The position numbers were made by a program, and so were the translations under genes. Shown here in pieces: positions 62,395 through 64,000 of a stretch of DNA of 64,000 nt (within the stretch, counting starts at the first letter, position 1; the number at the start of each line of letters is the position of its first letter). The stretch covers positions 3,112,001 through 3,176,000 of the forward strand of contig NZ_CP095075.1 of NCBI RefSeq assembly GCF_022921115.1, given 5' to 3'. The notes under the pieces were generated by a model that saw only the letters and a list, made by a program, of their open reading frames with translations, was not told where the DNA came from and searched no databases. This DNA is from Halobacillus amylolyticus (GTDB lineage: Bacteria; Bacillota; Bacilli; Bacillales; Halobacillaceae).

Positions 62395-63243
62395 ATGAGG
62401 GTGGAAAGACCAGTTGATTCAAAATTGTTTGCTAAGCAGGCTGAACCACTTTTATTACATAAAGAAGCGGAGAATAACCTGCCGCTCGGCATTATTGAAC
62501 GTTGGAAACACACGACTGGGGAAGAGACTTCTGCGTTTATGCTCGAGTTATATGATGGGGATAGCCTTGTCTATATGACACTGAGGACCCCGCCGTATTT
62601 ATGGATCCTGCCAGCAATTTCGACAGTAACCAGGGCAGAAATCAAGTTTTTAGTCGACTTTTTATTTGCAAACGGGTACGAAGTCCCTGGTGTGCTTGGC
62701 CAGTCTGAAGTTGTGCAATGGTTTGTGGAAGCATGGGAAGAATGCAGCGGGCAAAAGGGTGAGCTTCATATGAGGCAAGGCATTTATCGGTTAGGTAAGC
62801 TAGAAAAAATTACGAAAGCAGAAGGGGAGTTAGTGGTAGCCAAACAACAGGATTACATGCTTTTAGTTGATTGGCTGCTGGCTTTTAGTGAGCAGACAAG
62901 TGACTCCTTTAATAGAGTGTGGGCCGAACAACTCGCTGGTGATATGATTGCAGATCAAAAAATGCACTTTTGGGAGGTTGATGGAAGCTATGTGTCGATG
63001 GTCTGTCGAGCTCGTTCAACACTAAATGGTGCCACAGTGAATGCTGTCTTTACTCCAGATGAATGTAAGCGCAAGGGGTATGCTACACAAGCTGTAGCTG
63101 CATTAACAGATAAGTTGCTAAATGAAGGGTATCATTTTTGTGCTCTTTATACGAACTTATCCAATACAACATCCAACTCCATCTATCAAAAAATTGGTTA
63201 CAAGATTGTTGGTCAATCACTCGTTTATCATTTTAAAAAGTAA
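62395..63243 (+). CDS. GNAT-family acetyltransferase
   Basis: 282 residues. An N-terminal part of about 130 residues without recognisable motif leads to a GNAT domain whose acetyl-CoA loop is seen in VFTPDECKRKGYATQAVAALT (Rx-x-G-Y/A type, about 220-240) and the C-terminal LYTNLSNTTSNSIYQKIGYKIVGQS. Substrate unknown. ATG 62395 follows AAAAGGGAGG; the upstream frame to 62374 overlaps this RBS. Confidence 0.88.
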   Translation: MRVERPVDSKLFAKQAEPLLLHKEAENNLPLGIIERWKHTTGEETSAFMLELYDGDSLVYMTLRTPPYLWILPAISTVTRAEIKFLVDFLFANGYEVPGVLGQSEVVQWFVEAWEECSGQKGELHMRQGIYRLGKLEKITKAEGELVVAKQQDYMLLVDWLLAFSEQTSDSFNRVWAEQLAGDMIADQKMHFWEVDGSYVSMVCRARSTLNGATVNAVFTPDECKRKGYATQAVAALTDKLLNEGYHFCALYTNLSNTTSNSIYQKIGYKIVGQSLVYHFKK

Positions 63244-63245
63244 TT

Positions 63246-63282
63246 AATATCCCCGCTATCCAAATGACAGCGGGGATTTATT
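63246..63282. terminator. Bidirectional terminator
   Basis: AATATCCCCGCT...AGCGGGGATTTATT between the convergent GNAT and AI-2E-family genes; it overlaps the stop codon of the latter. Confidence 0.8.
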
Positions 63283-64000
63283 AATGCTCTGTTTTGTTTG
63301 CCAGCCACTCATGATAAAAGTGTGTGATGACCGTTTTCACAAGTGCATAAGCTGGAATCGCAAATAACAGTCCAAGGAAACCTGCTAAACTACCTGCGGC
63401 CAAAATGATGGTAATGACCGTTAATGGATGGATGTCTAAAGCTTTCCCCATAACGTTAGGTGACACAAGGTTACCCTCAATTTGCTGAGCTACAACCATG
63501 ATGATCGCGACATATAAAACTAAAATCGGTTTTTGGAATAAGGCTACTAAAACAGCAGGGATAACCGCTAAGAAAGGGCCTACGAATGGAATGACGTTCA
63601 TTAGCATAGCGAATAAGGCCAAGGTTAATGAGTAGTGCAAGCCGATTACTAAATAGCCTACAAGTAAAATCATTCCGACAAAAACACTGACAGTAAGCTG
63701 ACCGATAATAAATGAATTTAACGTGTGGTCCATAGATTTGGCGAGTTTTTCAAAGCTTTTCCCGAATCGTTCATTCAAAAATTGCCTAACAAAAGGGACA
63801 AGTTTATCGCCATCTTTCAGCATAAAGAATAAGAATAGAGGGACTAGGACAAGAGCAAATACAAAGCCAATGAACTGACTAATTACATCGATAATAATGG
63901 TGGAAGCACCTTTTAAGTAAGATTCCAAGTTTTGTATGACACCGTTGATGGCACTATTGAATTGATCGGGAATAATAGCCTGGTTTTGCTGCCAGTAATT
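63281..64000 (-). CDS. AI-2E/PerM-family membrane protein, N-terminus off the window
   Basis: The frame stays open to the right edge (240 codons seen), so the N-terminus is missing; the TTG at 63928 is only an internal codon. Helical blocks FALVLVPLFLFFMLKDGDKLVPFVRQFLNERFG and PFVGPFLAVIPAVLVAL, GNLVSPNVMGKALDIHPL and GFLGLLFAIPAYALVK are typical of the AI-2E exporter (UPF0118, YrrI/YtvI) family. Function: export of small molecules or Na+/H+ exchange in relatives; unresolved here. Confidence 0.9.
   Translation of the reverse strand, partial: NYWQQNQAIIPDQFNSAINGVIQNLESYLKGASTIIIDVISQFIGFVFALVLVPLFLFFMLKDGDKLVPFVRQFLNERFGKSFEKLAKSMDHTLNSFIIGQLTVSVFVGMILLVGYLVIGLHYSLTLALFAMLMNVIPFVGPFLAVIPAVLVALFQKPILVLYVAIIMVVAQQIEGNLVSPNVMGKALDIHPLTVITIILAAGSLAGFLGLLFAIPAYALVKTVITHFYHEWLANKTEH

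Noticed and set aside
1..64000. tRNA, rRNA, prophage or plasmid replication genes
   Set aside because: Looked for CCA-ended cloverleaf-like sequences, rRNA consensus stretches and phage structural or replication proteins; none seen.

Overview
The window reads as chromosome of a low-GC, endospore-forming, salt-adapted member of the Bacillaceae, most like Halobacillus or a close relative. Endospore genes (an alpha/beta-type SASP, a CotF-type coat protein, CwlJ) show a sporulating Firmicute. The lia and css envelope-stress operons, swrC, niaR and an S-box riboswitch are typical of the Bacillus group. A BCCT transporter, an Na+/alanine symporter and a large cation/proton antiporter suit a saline habitat. 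The genus is an inference. I see no rRNA, tRNA, CRISPR or prophage.

Layout. 0-6.7 kb: an N6-adenine methyltransferase running off the left edge, bioY, a PQQ-type sugar dehydrogenase lipoprotein, a small haem-copper-oxidase-like protein, a lipoprotein, an Xaa-Pro peptidase, a membrane protein and an alpha/beta hydrolase. 6.8-7.7 kb: spore proteins. 7.75-11.45 kb: a full LiaIH-LiaFSR envelope-stress operon with a candidate LiaR box and a 25-codon membrane ORF facing it. 11.5-17.2 kb: rpiA, an orphan RQC-like DNA-binding protein, DUF4166-kynA and a PdaC-like deacetylase with an altered active site. 17.3-19.7 kb: metX-hom behind a SAM-I riboswitch. 20-32 kb: flavoenzymes, a TetR/SwrC efflux pair, a threonine synthase, RarD and a Rieske oxidoreductase. 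32-37 kb: PTS IIA, a GH32 sucrase, NiaR and cardiolipin synthase. 37-40 kb: a decayed accessory patch (CwlJ, an LprI fragment, a wrecked IS4-family element and an ECF sigma stub). 40-43.4 kb: htrA divergent from cssRS. 43.4-54.7 kb: thioesterase, AGCS symporter, PRC-barrel protein, YfmR, AmpS, a mini zinc protein, a BCCT transporter and kynUB. 54.7-64 kb: RecQ, a quinone oxidoreductase, BrnQ, an antiporter, a GNAT enzyme and a partial AI-2E-family protein.

How genes work together. KynA, KynB and KynU together convert tryptophan to anthranilate but sit in two places 37 kb apart. MetX and an ACT-less Hom under one S-box supply the methionine branch. LiaFSR and CssRS-HtrA handle cell-wall and secretion stress, and SwrC handles amphiphile stress.

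The most unusual material is intergenic. (i) Three arrays with a period of 20-21 bp, about two helical turns, each start directly behind an intrinsic terminator; two of them share the core TGCAATTA and alternate two unit types. (ii) A terminal-inverted-repeat element that starts or ends in TGTTCAAAAAG occurs three times, each time just before the Shine-Dalgarno of a plus-strand gene. (iii) Several other GC-rich inverted-repeat elements. Many start codons given here are moved downstream of the longest-ORF start because a Shine-Dalgarno or a -10 box decides between alternatives.
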